Assembly (NCBI GenBank): GCA_965261105.1
Contig: CBDHCM010000005.1
Span: 62,001 to 126,000, forward strand
Source of the DNA: Aldehydirespirator sp965261105
GTDB taxonomy: Bacteria; Actinomycetota; Acidimicrobiia; Acidimicrobiales; Aldehydirespiratoraceae
Length of the DNA stretch: 64,000 bases
Direction: 5' to 3'
Of this stretch, positions 36,300-44,257 are shown in pieces. Position numbers and translations under genes: made by a program. The notes beneath the pieces were generated by a model. It was not told the origin of the DNA, ran no database searches, and saw only the letters and a program-made list of their open reading frames with translations. The stretch's first letter is position 1. The number at the start of each line of letters is the position of its first letter.

Positions 36300-37040
36300 C
36301 TACCACTGCACGCTGGCGCGCCCGAGGACGCGCTGGTCGCTGCCTGCTCCCTGCTCCTGCATTTGGAACAGCGGGCTCTCCCGCCGTTCGGCGTCGATTC
36401 CGAGTTCCAGGTTCAGCTTGCCCTGCTCGAGCACCTGTATGCCGTAGCCCAGCCGGTAGTCTCGTCCGTACTCGGACGTGCTGACGCCGGCTCGCGGTGT
36501 CCCCACGAAGCGGTTACCCACTGGCAGCCCGTATCCAATCTCGGTGTCGAGGCGGTTGCCGTTGACGGCGCCGTTGTGCGCCAGCCCTGCCATCGTTTCC
36601 CGGCCCCACATCGCCTCGGCCCCGCTCGTCGCTTCACCGCCCCACGACGGTGCCACCCGCGCCGTAAAGCCCAGCGGCGTCGACGGCGTCGGGTTGTAGC
36701 TCAGAGACAGCGCCATGCCCCGCTCCCGGAACCCGTCCGCCTGGTGCATTACCAGCATCCGTACCCGCAGGTCGACGGCCAGCCCGGTCGACGTATCCGA
36801 CACCACCAGCCCGCCGCCCACGTCCATGCCGGCGCCGGTCTCGGCGTCCCCGTCGTCGTGCCGCAGCCCGACCTCGACGCTCGGCCGCAGCGACAGCCGA
36901 CCCCCGAGTGTGTAGCCCCGCGCGGCCTCCAGCCCCGTCCGGAACCGGGTCACCGCCGCCGCGGTCGCCGCCAAATTCCCACCGGGTCCTTCGACGCCGT
37001 CGATCGACGTGCCGACCCACAGGGCATCGTGGGATCCCAA
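36300..37040 (-). pseudogene. Outer-membrane autotransporter barrel, C-terminal fragment
   Basis: About 246 residues of alternating beta strands (AARGYTLGGRLSLRPSVEVG, DLRVRMLVMHQADGFRERGM, TAYRC-like turns) ending in ...LGRASVQW, with a terminal aromatic residue typical of barrel proteins. The surface passenger domain and signal peptide are missing: sequence right of 37,040 is unrelated. It shows that the host or an earlier host is Gram-negative. Confidence 0.7.
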
Positions 37041-37162
37041 CTACACGGCCACGAGAGCGGACCCCACAAAGCCGCAGCGGGAGGCCCCTCTCGTCGAAAT
37101 CGTGAGCATCGAGCGGGGTTCCAGTGCGACTTTGAAGAGCCTGAGACACCGGGTAGCCGGAT

Positions 37163-37432
37163 TCACGCGGCGACCTGGCGCAGCGCGGCCGGCGCCGACT
37201 GCTCCGCCCGGCCGGCGTTGAGGCACATCAGCCGGTCGCCGCAGTCCGACCACCGCTTGCGCACGCGCCAGCATCCCGGCTGGCCGTCGAGGACGTCGGT
37301 CACGACGACGATCCGCCACTCGCGCCTAGATTGCATGAAGAACGCGAAAATCTCGCCGCTGCGCGGTCGCGACTCGCCGCTGACGAGCGCCGCCCACTGG
37401 CCCTCGACCCGCACGGCCCAGCCCACGCGCAT
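37163..37432 (-). CDS. Small hypothetical protein
   Basis: An 89-aa frame, MRVGWAVRVEGQWAALVSGE then IFAFFMQSRREWRIVVVTDV and GCWRVRKRWSDCGDRLMCL. Balanced hydrophobicity suggests a small folded beta protein. No family known. It follows the zinc-knuckle gene on the same strand after 67 bp. Confidence 0.5.
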   Translation of the reverse strand: MRVGWAVRVEGQWAALVSGESRPRSGEIFAFFMQSRREWRIVVVTDVLDGQPGCWRVRKRWSDCGDRLMCLNAGRAEQSAPAALRQVAA

Positions 37433-37499
37433 CGGGCTTCCGGGCAGGCCCGCCGTGCCGCCGTGCAGTCGGTGCTTGGAGCCGTGCGGCGCCGGGCCG

Positions 37500-37736
37500 T
37501 CAGTCGCCGCCGGCGTTGACGGTCTCGCCGCACTGCGCGCAGCTCGTGAGCCCGCCGACGGTCTCGGTCTGCCCGTGCGTGCAGTCGGTGCGCGATACCG
37601 TGTCGACCCTTGCCGCGGTGATGGTCTCGCCGCACTGCGCGCAGCTCGTGAGCCCGCCGACGGTCTCGGTCTGCCCGTGCGTGCAGTGCGCCCGCGGGTC
37701 GCCGCCGGAGGCCGTGATCGTGCCGTGAACCGTCAC
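37500..37736 (-). CDS. Tandem zinc-knuckle-like microprotein
   Basis: A 78-aa protein starting at GTG with a strong Shine-Dalgarno sequence (AAGGAGGGTC). Two identical copies of CTHGQTETVGGLTSCAQCGE are present 32 residues apart, each with a C-x-H...C-x2-C pattern that could bind zinc. The underlying DNA repeat (96-bp period) is identical over about 64 bp, a recent duplication. No known family. It precedes the 89-aa gene. Confidence 0.55.
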   Translation of the reverse strand: MTVHGTITASGGDPRAHCTHGQTETVGGLTSCAQCGETITAARVDTVSRTDCTHGQTETVGGLTSCAQCGETVNAGGD

Positions 37737-37797
37737 AGCTTGACCCTCCTTTTCTCCGCGTCCCGTTCCGCCCGGAGCTCGTTGGTGAACGATTGCT

Positions 37798-37920
37798 CGG
37801 GTATTGTCAAGTTGAGGCTGACGGCCGTTTCTGATCCCCAGCATGGCGGGTTCACGGCTGGCTCGAGCGCAGTATCTTGGGGGTCGAGCGACGAGCTTTT
37901 CGTCAACTTGACAGTACCCG
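37798..37920. mobile_element. 123-bp MITE-like element
   Basis: 18-bp terminal inverted repeats: CGGGTATTGTCAAGTTGA on the left and the complement of TCAACTTGACAGTACCCG on the right, one mismatch. No coding capacity. No clear target duplication. Similar ends belong to full-length IS elements, but no parent is in this window. Confidence 0.6.
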
Positions 37921-37976
37921 GCCGTGGGCAACCACGATCTCCGCGATCTCAGTGGGTGTGCAGTAACTGTCTGGGT

Positions 37977-38429
37977 TCACCGGATGCCCGTATGTCCTAG
38001 TCCTGAGGTGCCTCGCCGAGTCGGCTTCAGTTCCGGAACCTCGGCCCATTCGATTCGTGCCACTTCAGAGAGTACGAGTTGAGCGATACGCATGCCGCGC
38101 TCAATAATGAAAACGGCGGTGCCCAGATTGACGAGGGGGACCATAATCTCACCTCGGTAGTCTGAGTCTATCGTTGCAGGGGTGTTCAGAATCGTCGCTC
38201 GGTGCCGGACAGCGAGCCCGGAACGCGGGCGCACCTGGATTTCCCAGCCCTCAGGAATCGCGACAGCGAGGCCCGTTGGAATCAGCTCTACGGCTCCTGG
38301 CCTCAGAGGAAGATCGTTCGCCACGGCAGCCAAGACGTCCATCCCCGATGAACCGCTCGTCTGATAGGCTGGCAATGCGAGCCCTGCAGAGGACTCAAGG
38401 CACATTACTTTGATCGTTAGCCTTTCCAT
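37977..38429 (-). CDS. dut: dUTP diphosphatase
   Basis: A 150-aa trimeric dUTPase that converts dUTP to dUMP. All five motifs are present: SGSSGMDVLAA, PRSGLAVRH, ATIDSDYRGEIMVPLVN, RIAQLV and a C-terminal RGTSGLGHTG (family RGxxGFGSTG, with Leu and His substitutions). The start MERLTIKVM gives the standard length. Plasmid or phage dUTPases protect their DNA from uracil; it is the only intact metabolic gene here. Confidence 0.93.
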   Translation of the reverse strand: MERLTIKVMCLESSAGLALPAYQTSGSSGMDVLAAVANDLPLRPGAVELIPTGLAVAIPEGWEIQVRPRSGLAVRHRATILNTPATIDSDYRGEIMVPLVNLGTAVFIIERGMRIAQLVLSEVARIEWAEVPELKPTRRGTSGLGHTGIR

Positions 38430-38482
38430 CGCGAGTCATTCTAGCAACCCGTGGAAGAAGTCTGTTCACTGAGCCGGCCTGT

Positions 38483-38698
38483 TCAGGCAGCTTGGCGATG
38501 AGCGATTGAGCCGACGAACGCCGCCGGTCTCCATTCGGCCCCCCAGGAGTCCGTCAGACGCCCCCAGCGGTCGATCAGACGGCCGATCAGTCCGCAAACC
38601 GCCGCAAGAGCCCGCCCCTGCAGGCTCCGGGGCGGGCCGACACCGGTCAGGCAGCGCAGCAGCAACCCAAGGTTGCAGCCAGCCGCCTGGATGAGCAT
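38483..38698 (-). pseudogene. IS1182-type transposase C-terminal scrap
   Basis: MLIQAAGCNLGLLLRCLTGV then PRSLQGRALAAVCGLI parallels 'LLVHVAGCNLGLLLRHLIGVGTPRSLQGR' of the relic at 12,718-13,995. It is joined at 38,696 to the Tn3-type terminal repeat. Confidence 0.75.
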
Positions 38699-38733
38699 CG
38701 GGTTGTTTGCGGGAGGGGGCGAAATCCTACGCT
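38696..38733. repeat. Tn3-family terminal inverted repeat, end B
   Basis: Starts CATCGGGTTGTTTGCGGGAG and ends in ACGCTAAG. It is a 38-bp inverted copy of 19,216-19,253. The resolvase gene lies just inside it. Confidence 0.75.
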
Positions 38734-38774
38734 AAGCCGGTGCCCCCCAAGCGTCGCGGTCCAAGCACTCCGGT

Positions 38775-39536
38775 TCAGGAGGCGAGGACCTTCTGGCCCT
38801 GCTCACGCAACTGGCCCTGGGGTCCGACGTACCTGTAGAGCGTCACCGGCCTGATGCCGAGTTCTCGGCACAGTTCGGCCACCGACGTGTCGCGGTGGGC
38901 CATCGCAGCCTGAGCCAGCCGCACCTGGGCTTTCGACAGCGCGAACTTCCTGCCGCCCTTGCGGCCGCGGGCTCGTGCGGCCTTGAGCCCAGCCACGGTG
39001 CGTTCGCGGATCAGCTCCCGCTCGAACTCGGCCAGCGCTGCGAAGATGCCGAACACGAGGCGGCCGGCCGCGGTCGTGGTGTCGATCTGCGCGCCCTGGC
39101 CGGCAAGCACCCGCAGGCCCACGCCGCGGGCGGACAGGTCCTGCACGGTGTTGACCAGATGGGCGAGGTTGCGGCCGAGGCGGTCGAGCTTCCAGACGAC
39201 GAGCACGTCGCCCTTCCGCAGGGCGCGCAGGCAGCTGTCGAGTCCCGGCCGGTCGTCGCGTACGCCGGAGGCGAAGTCGTGGTAGAGGTTGGCCGCGTCG
39301 TCGATGCCCTCGGCCCGCAGGGCGTCGCGCTGCAGGTCCAGCGACTGGGAGCCATCCGCCTTCGAGACGCGGGCGTAGCCGCTCGGAAGTGTCGCAAACG
39401 GTCGTTTGCGACACGAGGGCAAGGGCGCCGTCCGGCGAGCGCCGCCGTGTGTCGTAGCCCATGTCTGATTCTGTGTCTTGCAGACGTCGCGCGCGTGTGC
39501 CAATGCCGTGCGCCGAACGCGCCCTGCGGAGTGCAC
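38775..39536 (-). CDS. tnpR: Serine recombinase/resolvase (TnpR-like)
   Basis: A resolvase/invertase with GYARVSKADGSQSLDLQRDA (catalytic Ser in RVS), LVVWKLDRLGRNLAHLVNTV, AALAEFERELIRERTVAGLK and a C-terminal HTH (DTSVAELCRELGIRPVTLYR). The normal start should lie just before GYARVS, but no start codon is there. The frame instead runs upstream through a 24-bp palindrome (39,390-39,413) to an ATG at 39,536, giving an unusual ~53-residue extension. The gene is thus either fused to new leader DNA or inactive. It is adjacent to a Tn3-type end. Confidence 0.8.
   Translation of the reverse strand: MHSAGRVRRTALAHARDVCKTQNQTWATTHGGARRTAPLPSCRKRPFATLPSGYARVSKADGSQSLDLQRDALRAEGIDDAANLYHDFASGVRDDRPGLDSCLRALRKGDVLVVWKLDRLGRNLAHLVNTVQDLSARGVGLRVLAGQGAQIDTTTAAGRLVFGIFAALAEFERELIRERTVAGLKAARARGRKGGRKFALSKAQVRLAQAAMAHRDTSVAELCRELGIRPVTLYRYVGPQGQLREQGQKVLAS
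39390..39413. promoter_or_regulatory. Resolvase recognition palindrome
   Basis: Perfect arms TGTCGCAAACG and CGTTTGCGACA around GT, immediately upstream of the conserved part of tnpR. This is where a Tn3-type res subsite is expected. Confidence 0.6.
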
Positions 39537-39695
39537 GGACGGATGGCCTCGGTGATCGCTTCACTGGTCAGCCGTTCACGCCCACCGCCACCCGGCAGGG
39601 CTTCATATCTCGAAGACCGCATACTCTCGACTGCCACCGCGATCACCATCCCGCGTCCGACCGCAAACCCGGTGGACCACGGGCTCATCAAACAT

Positions 39696-40966
39696 CACTA
39701 GTGTCCCACAGTCTCAGGCCCAAGCGAGCGCGAGTTGCGGACGGGCGCGGTCTGGTGGCGAATGGGTCGTGAAGAGGTCTTCGAGAGGCCGGCGTTCGAA
39801 GACGTTGAGTTGAAGCACCTGCAGCATCTGGTTGAGGCTCCAGCACAACCGCAGGACGAACTTGAGGTAGGCCAGCAGCAGGTACATGCAGGTGGCCACC
39901 CACAGTTGCGTCAAGACCGCGTTCTTCGACCGGCCCACGAAACGTTTCACTTTCAGATGCTGTTTGATCCACTTGAAGAACAGCTCGATCTGCCACCGGG
40001 ACTTGTACAGGTCGGCGATCGTCTTGGCGACCCACGTGGTGTTGTTGGTCACGAACACGTAGCGATTTGTTGTCAGCTGGTCGCGGTAGACGACCCGTCG
40101 CAGCCGGTGGGGATAGACCTTGCGGCTGCGGGCGCTGGTCAGTTCGATCGTCTGGTCGCTGAGAATACCGGTCCCGGCTCGGACGTCATGCTCGTGGGTG
40201 ACCCGGTACCGCACGCCGCGCTTGAGGCGTGTCACGAAGGTGACGCCACGGGCCTGCAACTGGTGAAACCACGCGAAATCGAGATAGGCGCGGTCGGCGA
40301 CGACCACGCTGCCGGCCTCGAACGTCCACGTGCGGGCCACGGTCACGTCGCCGGTCTTGCCATCGGTGACGCTGACGAAACTCGGCAGGTGGCCGGCTTG
40401 GTCCAACCCGACGTGCAGCTTGATCGCGGCCTTCGTGCGGCGGAACGACGCCCACGGGAAAACCGCCAGACACAAGTCGATGGTCGACGCATCGACCGCA
40501 TACAGCTTGTGCCTGAAGCGGAAACCGTGGCCCGGCGCCCGTTGCTGGCAACGACTCAGCAGACGGCCGAACAACGCTTCGTAGAGCGTGTAGGGCTGCT
40601 CGGCGTTGACCCGCGCGAGCGACGAGCGGCTGACCGTCCCAACGCCCAGGTGATAGAGCTTGGCGGGTTGCGCCCGCAGATTGCTCACGAGGTCGCGCAG
40701 GCTCTGCCGGCTGGCCAACTGGCCCAGCCCGAGGGCGACGAACTGCGCCCAGCGGCTCATGACGCGCAAACGCTGCCCGCGCTGATGGCCGCGCGCCTCG
40801 GCGTCGAATTCATGTCGCGGAAGCAACGTCAGAAGTTGCCCGAAGACTGTGTTACGATGGGCCACGGCTTGGATCTCCTGTGTTTTGAATGATTTGCGGC
40901 AAAACCATTCTAACAGACATAGAAGGTTCAAGCCGCCTCAATTAGAAGCTCTGTGGGACAGCAGTG
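39696..40966. mobile_element. IS4-family element (intact, 1,271 bp)
   Basis: Inverted repeats start CACTAGTGTCCCACAG and CACTGCTGTCCCACAG. A perfect 9-bp target duplication ATCAAACAT lies at 39,687-39,695 and 40,967-40,975. The insertion falls at the stop codon of a minus-strand gene fragment. Confidence 0.92.
39714..40931 (-). CDS. IS4-family transposase
   Basis: A 405-aa DDE transposase. It shows an N-terminal DUF4372-like region (FGQLLTLLPRHEFDAEARGH), the first Asp in LYAVDASTIDLCLAVFPWAS, the second in VVVADRAYLDFAWFHQLQAR, and the Y-(2)-R-(3)-E-(6)-K signature in YKSRWQIELFFKWIKQHLKV. The reading frame is intact and fills the element, so it is potentially active. Confidence 0.93.
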   Translation of the reverse strand: MNLLCLLEWFCRKSFKTQEIQAVAHRNTVFGQLLTLLPRHEFDAEARGHQRGQRLRVMSRWAQFVALGLGQLASRQSLRDLVSNLRAQPAKLYHLGVGTVSRSSLARVNAEQPYTLYEALFGRLLSRCQQRAPGHGFRFRHKLYAVDASTIDLCLAVFPWASFRRTKAAIKLHVGLDQAGHLPSFVSVTDGKTGDVTVARTWTFEAGSVVVADRAYLDFAWFHQLQARGVTFVTRLKRGVRYRVTHEHDVRAGTGILSDQTIELTSARSRKVYPHRLRRVVYRDQLTTNRYVFVTNNTTWVAKTIADLYKSRWQIELFFKWIKQHLKVKRFVGRSKNAVLTQLWVATCMYLLLAYLKFVLRLCWSLNQMLQVLQLNVFERRPLEDLFTTHSPPDRARPQLALAWA

Positions 40967-40967
40967 A

Positions 40968-41085
40968 TCAAACATAGAACGTACCGATGTAGTAGCCGTG
41001 GCTGTCCAATACGCGCTCAGTCTCCAGAAAGCTCACCGTGTAGCCCGGCTCAGACACGTAGACGTGTGTCTTCCCCTCCAGGCAC
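40968..41085 (-). pseudogene. C-terminal fragment of an unknown gene
   Basis: Encodes KCLEGKTHVYVSEPGYTVSF then LETERVLDSHGYYIGTFYV and a stop. The upstream part is cut off by IS1380 copy 2 and the stop lies in the IS4 target duplication. No family known. Confidence 0.5.
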
Positions 41086-41089
41086 TTAA

Positions 41090-42782
41090 CCCGCATTATT
41101 CCTGAAGCTCGATATTCGGGATCGACAGGGCGTGGCCGGACGACGAACAGGGTCTCGCCATCGTCATTTGCGGGCTACGAGGGGGTTGCGGGGCCAGCCA
41201 TGGGGCGACGGCCGGGCGCGGTGAGCCGGAGTGTCGACAGCTTCTCCTGGGGACGGTCCGTATCGTCCCCGAGGGAGCTTGGTGCGGCGGGACGGATGGG
41301 CTATCCGGCACGTGCGCCGAGTGCGAGGGCGATGCGCTGCCATGCCTCGCGCTGCGGCGTGGCCCGCGGCAGATGCAGAACGAGCCGGCGGATCGAGCGG
41401 ACGACCTGGACCCCGAGCTTGAGCAATCGGTCGCGTAGCCACGTCACCTGGGTGCGGGCGCACGCGGTGCCCGCCGCCCGCAGCCGCAGCTCCTGCATCA
41501 GCACGTAGGCTGCGGCCGTCAGCAAGACGCGCAGTTGGTTGGCCCAGAACCGGCAGCAGCTCGTGCGGTCGATCTGCAGGCCGTCGAGCAACTCCTTGAT
41601 CCGGTTCTCGATGTCCCCCCGCGCACAGTAGACCTTCTCGTAGATGAAACGCGGCGTCTGGCGCAGGTTCGTCACCACGAAGCGCGGGTTGTCCCGCGGC
41701 GCACGTTCGCCGAGGCGGACCACTTCGGCTTTGATCACCACCCGGCGCTCATGGCCCCAGGTGCGGGCGGCGTAGCGGGTGTCGGTATAGACGTGTGCGG
41801 TCTCGCCACTGACCTCGCTCTGCGTGCGCGCCGTCTGCAGCGCGGATTCGGCATGCCGCTCCAAAACCGCATTTTTCGCCATCGCCACCACGTAGTCGAG
41901 CCGGGGCTCCGCATCCAGGAAATCGAAGACCTCCGGGGTCGCAAAGCCCCCGTCGAGTCGAACGAGAAACCGCGCCCGCGGAAACGCCGCCCGCAGCAGC
42001 GGGAGCAGCCGACACAGCAGCCCGAGGGTCCCGTCGGCGGCCACTGCGTTGCCGGGCCGCAGCACCGCCGCGCACAGATACTGCTCCGCCTCGCAGTCGA
42101 AGCTCAGAAACCCGAGCAGCGGCAGATAACACCAGCCGCCATAGTGCCCGTTGAAGAACGTGAGCTGCTGGGCGCCGTGCGTCAGGTCGTCGGTCGGATC
42201 CAGATCGATGGTGACGCGCCGCGCCCGCCCGTGCAGGCGGCGCCGATGCCGCTCGATGACGCACGCCGCCAACTCGCGCCCCATCCGGTAGAGCGCGGTG
42301 CGGGTCGCGCCGTTCTCGAACCGCGAGATCGTAGGTTGCGACGCCAAGGGCGCGCCGGACACCGGGTCCCGCCCGAGCAGCAGCTTGTGGATGGGGTCGT
42401 CGGCCAAGTGGTCGGCATCGTTGCCATCGGGATGACCGCACGCGATGCCGAAGATCCGCTGGCCGATCAGATCCGCGAACGTGTGCCGAATCTTCTCCGC
42501 GGCGCGCTTGTCGGCCAGACACTGGGCGAACGCCTTGACCAAGCCGTACACGCGCTCGGCCGCCTTGAGCAGGACGGCGCCGCCGTCGGAACTCGCGTGT
42601 TCCTGGTTGAACGTGGCGACGAGGGGCTTGTCGAACAGATCCGGGAATAGAACAGTCTGTGGTATCGTGTGAGGCATCACGAAGGGGTCTCCATTGTGGC
42701 TAAAACGTTGTGTGCACTACGTTTGTACCACACGGAGGCTCCTGTGTCTCCCCCTCAACCGCACCTTTACGCATAATCCGGG
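41090..42782. mobile_element. IS1380-family element, copy 2 (1,693 bp)
   Basis: Intact ends, same length as copy 1, and nearly identical to it (subtype A). The flanking tetramers differ (TTAA left, CTAG right), so its two borders do not come from one insertion event, unless duplication is inexact. Confidence 0.92.
41301..42680 (-). CDS. IS1380-family transposase, copy 2
   Basis: A 459-aa full-length transposase differing from copy 1 by only a few residues (for example GATRTALYRM for GASRTALYRM, ESALQTARTQ for ESAMQTARTQ). The DDE regions are unchanged and it is probably active. Confidence 0.93.
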   Translation of the reverse strand: MMPHTIPQTVLFPDLFDKPLVATFNQEHASSDGGAVLLKAAERVYGLVKAFAQCLADKRAAEKIRHTFADLIGQRIFGIACGHPDGNDADHLADDPIHKLLLGRDPVSGAPLASQPTISRFENGATRTALYRMGRELAACVIERHRRRLHGRARRVTIDLDPTDDLTHGAQQLTFFNGHYGGWCYLPLLGFLSFDCEAEQYLCAAVLRPGNAVAADGTLGLLCRLLPLLRAAFPRARFLVRLDGGFATPEVFDFLDAEPRLDYVVAMAKNAVLERHAESALQTARTQSEVSGETAHVYTDTRYAARTWGHERRVVIKAEVVRLGERAPRDNPRFVVTNLRQTPRFIYEKVYCARGDIENRIKELLDGLQIDRTSCCRFWANQLRVLLTAAAYVLMQELRLRAAGTACARTQVTWLRDRLLKLGVQVVRSIRRLVLHLPRATPQREAWQRIALALGARAG

Positions 42783-42862
42783 CTAGGAGGCTGCAAGCGG
42801 TCGGACGTGGCATATACGAAACGTCTATCTTGACTTACAACCGAGCAGCTAACCACTACTCC

Positions 42863-43081
42863 ATGATGGACTCCGGTGAGGCTGTAGACAAGGCGGACGC
42901 GATAGACATAGACGACAAGATACTGAACTACCTAAACCAGAATCCAGGATGCACTAGGAGTGCAGTCTACCGGGAAATGAGCGTAGGTCAAGGGGTAGTG
43001 CGCGGGCACCTTAGCAGCTTAATAGCAGACGGCCGAGTAAGGGAAGTCGAGAAGGGGCGTGCCCGGTTGCTGTTCGCATGA
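42863..43081 (+). CDS. Winged-helix regulator in phage-like segment
   Basis: A 72-aa protein, MMDSGEAVDKADAIDIDDKI then LNYLNQNPGCTRSAVYREMS and VRGHLSSLIADGRVREVEKG. This is a classic MarR/ArsR-type winged helix. It opens a 2.7-kb segment whose codon use (many CTA and TAG-rich positions) differs from the surroundings. Directly downstream lies a cluster of GGATAGACGC motifs (43,087-43,229) that it may bind. Confidence 0.7.
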   Translation: MMDSGEAVDKADAIDIDDKILNYLNQNPGCTRSAVYREMSVGQGVVRGHLSSLIADGRVREVEKGRARLLFA

Positions 43082-43086
43082 AGCCG

Positions 43087-43229
43087 TGCGTCTATCCGGT
43101 TGGGTGGGGGTGTCTCGGGTGTCTATCCAGGAATAGACGCAAAACACCCTGAAAACATTGGGCGAATCGACGCCCGCGTGTATCTGGATAGACGCTGGCG
43201 TGTATCGGGATAGACGCTGGATAGACGCC
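43087..43229. promoter_or_regulatory. GGATAGACGC operator/iteron cluster
   Basis: Two adjacent 22-bp direct repeats (43,176-43,197 and 43,198-43,219), each containing GCGTGTATC and GGATAGACGC, differ at one base. Further copies of GGATAGAC(G)C occur at 43,220, and in inverted orientation at 43,087 and 43,120. They are likely to be protein-binding sites. Confidence 0.65.
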
Positions 43230-43269
43230 AGAATGGATCTGAACGGCCAGAATCACGGGAGGATCGGCA

Positions 43270-43584
43270 ATGACAGAGCAAGAAACGCGAGTCGAAGAGG
43301 CTAACAGGCTGATAGCATGGCGCAGTATAGAGACTGAACTGAGCAAGCGCCCCGAAGCTGATACTGTAAGCGCAGCCGGGGCGGTGATCCGGCGAGTTCG
43401 GGCCGGGCAGGACATCACGAACATCGATGCAGTCGTCCTAGCGATAGCCGCTTCAGTGGTCGAGGGTAAGGCTATTAGCGATGAACGACGCTTACAGCTA
43501 GTCAATACCGCCTTCGCATGGATATCTCTCGGTTGCCCAGGGCCAGAGGCTTACGGAGTGCAGCTAAGTAGGCAGGTGCATTGA
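43270..43584 (+). CDS. Phage-segment hypothetical protein
   Basis: A 104-aa, mostly helical protein starting MTEQETRVEEANRLIAWRSI. Short spacing to the next small gene, and shared codon use with the terminase gene, suggest one phage transcription unit. No family recognised. A GGGAGGA ribosome-binding site precedes ATG. Confidence 0.6.
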   Translation: MTEQETRVEEANRLIAWRSIETELSKRPEADTVSAAGAVIRRVRAGQDITNIDAVVLAIAASVVEGKAISDERRLQLVNTAFAWISLGCPGPEAYGVQLSRQVH

Positions 43585-43586
43585 GC

Positions 43587-43742
43587 ATGGGTAGAGTCTT
43601 GCGGCATGTAGAGCTACGGCTACTGGCGATTGCGGGTATTGTGGTTAGCCCGCTTCACTTGCTGTTGACGCTGGCGCTGCGCGCTATTGGTAGGCGAGTG
43701 GGCCAACTGGATAAGGAATTACGACAAGGCCGGGACACCTAG
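43587..43742 (+). CDS. Small phage membrane protein
   Basis: A 51-aa peptide, MGRVLRHVELRLLAIAGIVV then SPLHLLLTLALRAIGRR. One transmembrane helix with basic flanks. It starts 2 bp after the previous stop, and the next possible gene starts on its stop (TAGTG). Possibly holin-like or an anchor. Confidence 0.5.
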   Translation: MGRVLRHVELRLLAIAGIVVSPLHLLLTLALRAIGRRVGQLDKELRQGRDT

Positions 43743-44257
43743 TGCCGCATGACTCGCTCACAGCCTCACCACGGCGTTTCTTCCCGCTCTCGGCCTTCCC
43801 CTACTCGGGGCGGTGCCCGTGCCCCGTGGTTAGGCTGTCAGGCGGACGGTCGACCGGGCACCAGTTCCGCCGCCTGCGTCCAATAATATCCACTATGTTA
43901 ACCTGTCTTCGCCTAGCACATCAGGCCAGCAAAGCCCCGTATTCATTGGGCGAACTCGGTAGTCCGGCCTGCATCGCGCACGGTTACGCCGCGCCGTTAT
44001 GCAGTTGCAAGGGCGAAGACGGGCCGATAATGCATGAGAAATGCATACCGCGGCCGAGCGATGCCCTAGGGTTCCCGCGTGCCTTGAGCCGAAGTCGAAC
44101 AGGACAACCAATGCCGCACTTCCGCCCCTTGCCATTAGCCGCTTGGCTACCTGTCGCATGGGAGTTATTAGCATGTCGCATGATGACGTTCAACCTAGCT
44201 GGAAACCGGAAGCTAGACGCGAGCAGAAGCGCGCAGAGCGCTACCGAGCAGCCATAG
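43742..44257 (+). CDS. Possible Cys/His-rich phage protein
   Basis: A GTG-started frame overlapping the previous stop. It contains GRCPCPVVR and a CSCKGEDGPIMHEKC cluster that could bind zinc, as in HNH-type phage proteins. The last 85 bp overlap the terminase gene, and composition does not strongly favour this frame. Treat as tentative. Confidence 0.3.
   Translation: MPHDSLTASPRRFFPLSAFPYSGRCPCPVVRLSGGRSTGHQFRRLRPIISTMLTCLRLAHQASKAPYSLGELGSPACIAHGYAAPLCSCKGEDGPIMHEKCIPRPSDALGFPRALSRSRTGQPMPHFRPLPLAAWLPVAWELLACRMMTFNLAGNRKLDASRSAQSATEQP

Noticed and set aside
36018..38000. A 660-codon plus-strand open frame
   Set aside because: It runs antisense through the barrel fragment, the zinc-knuckle gene and the MITE; composition is shadow-like.
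43087..43229. CRISPR-like repeats
   Set aside because: Only two adjacent 22-bp repeats and scattered half-sites without spacers; operator-like.
43900..44130. Possible tRNA near the phage terminase
   Set aside because: Some GGTTCGA-like pieces on both strands, but no cloverleaf could be assembled.
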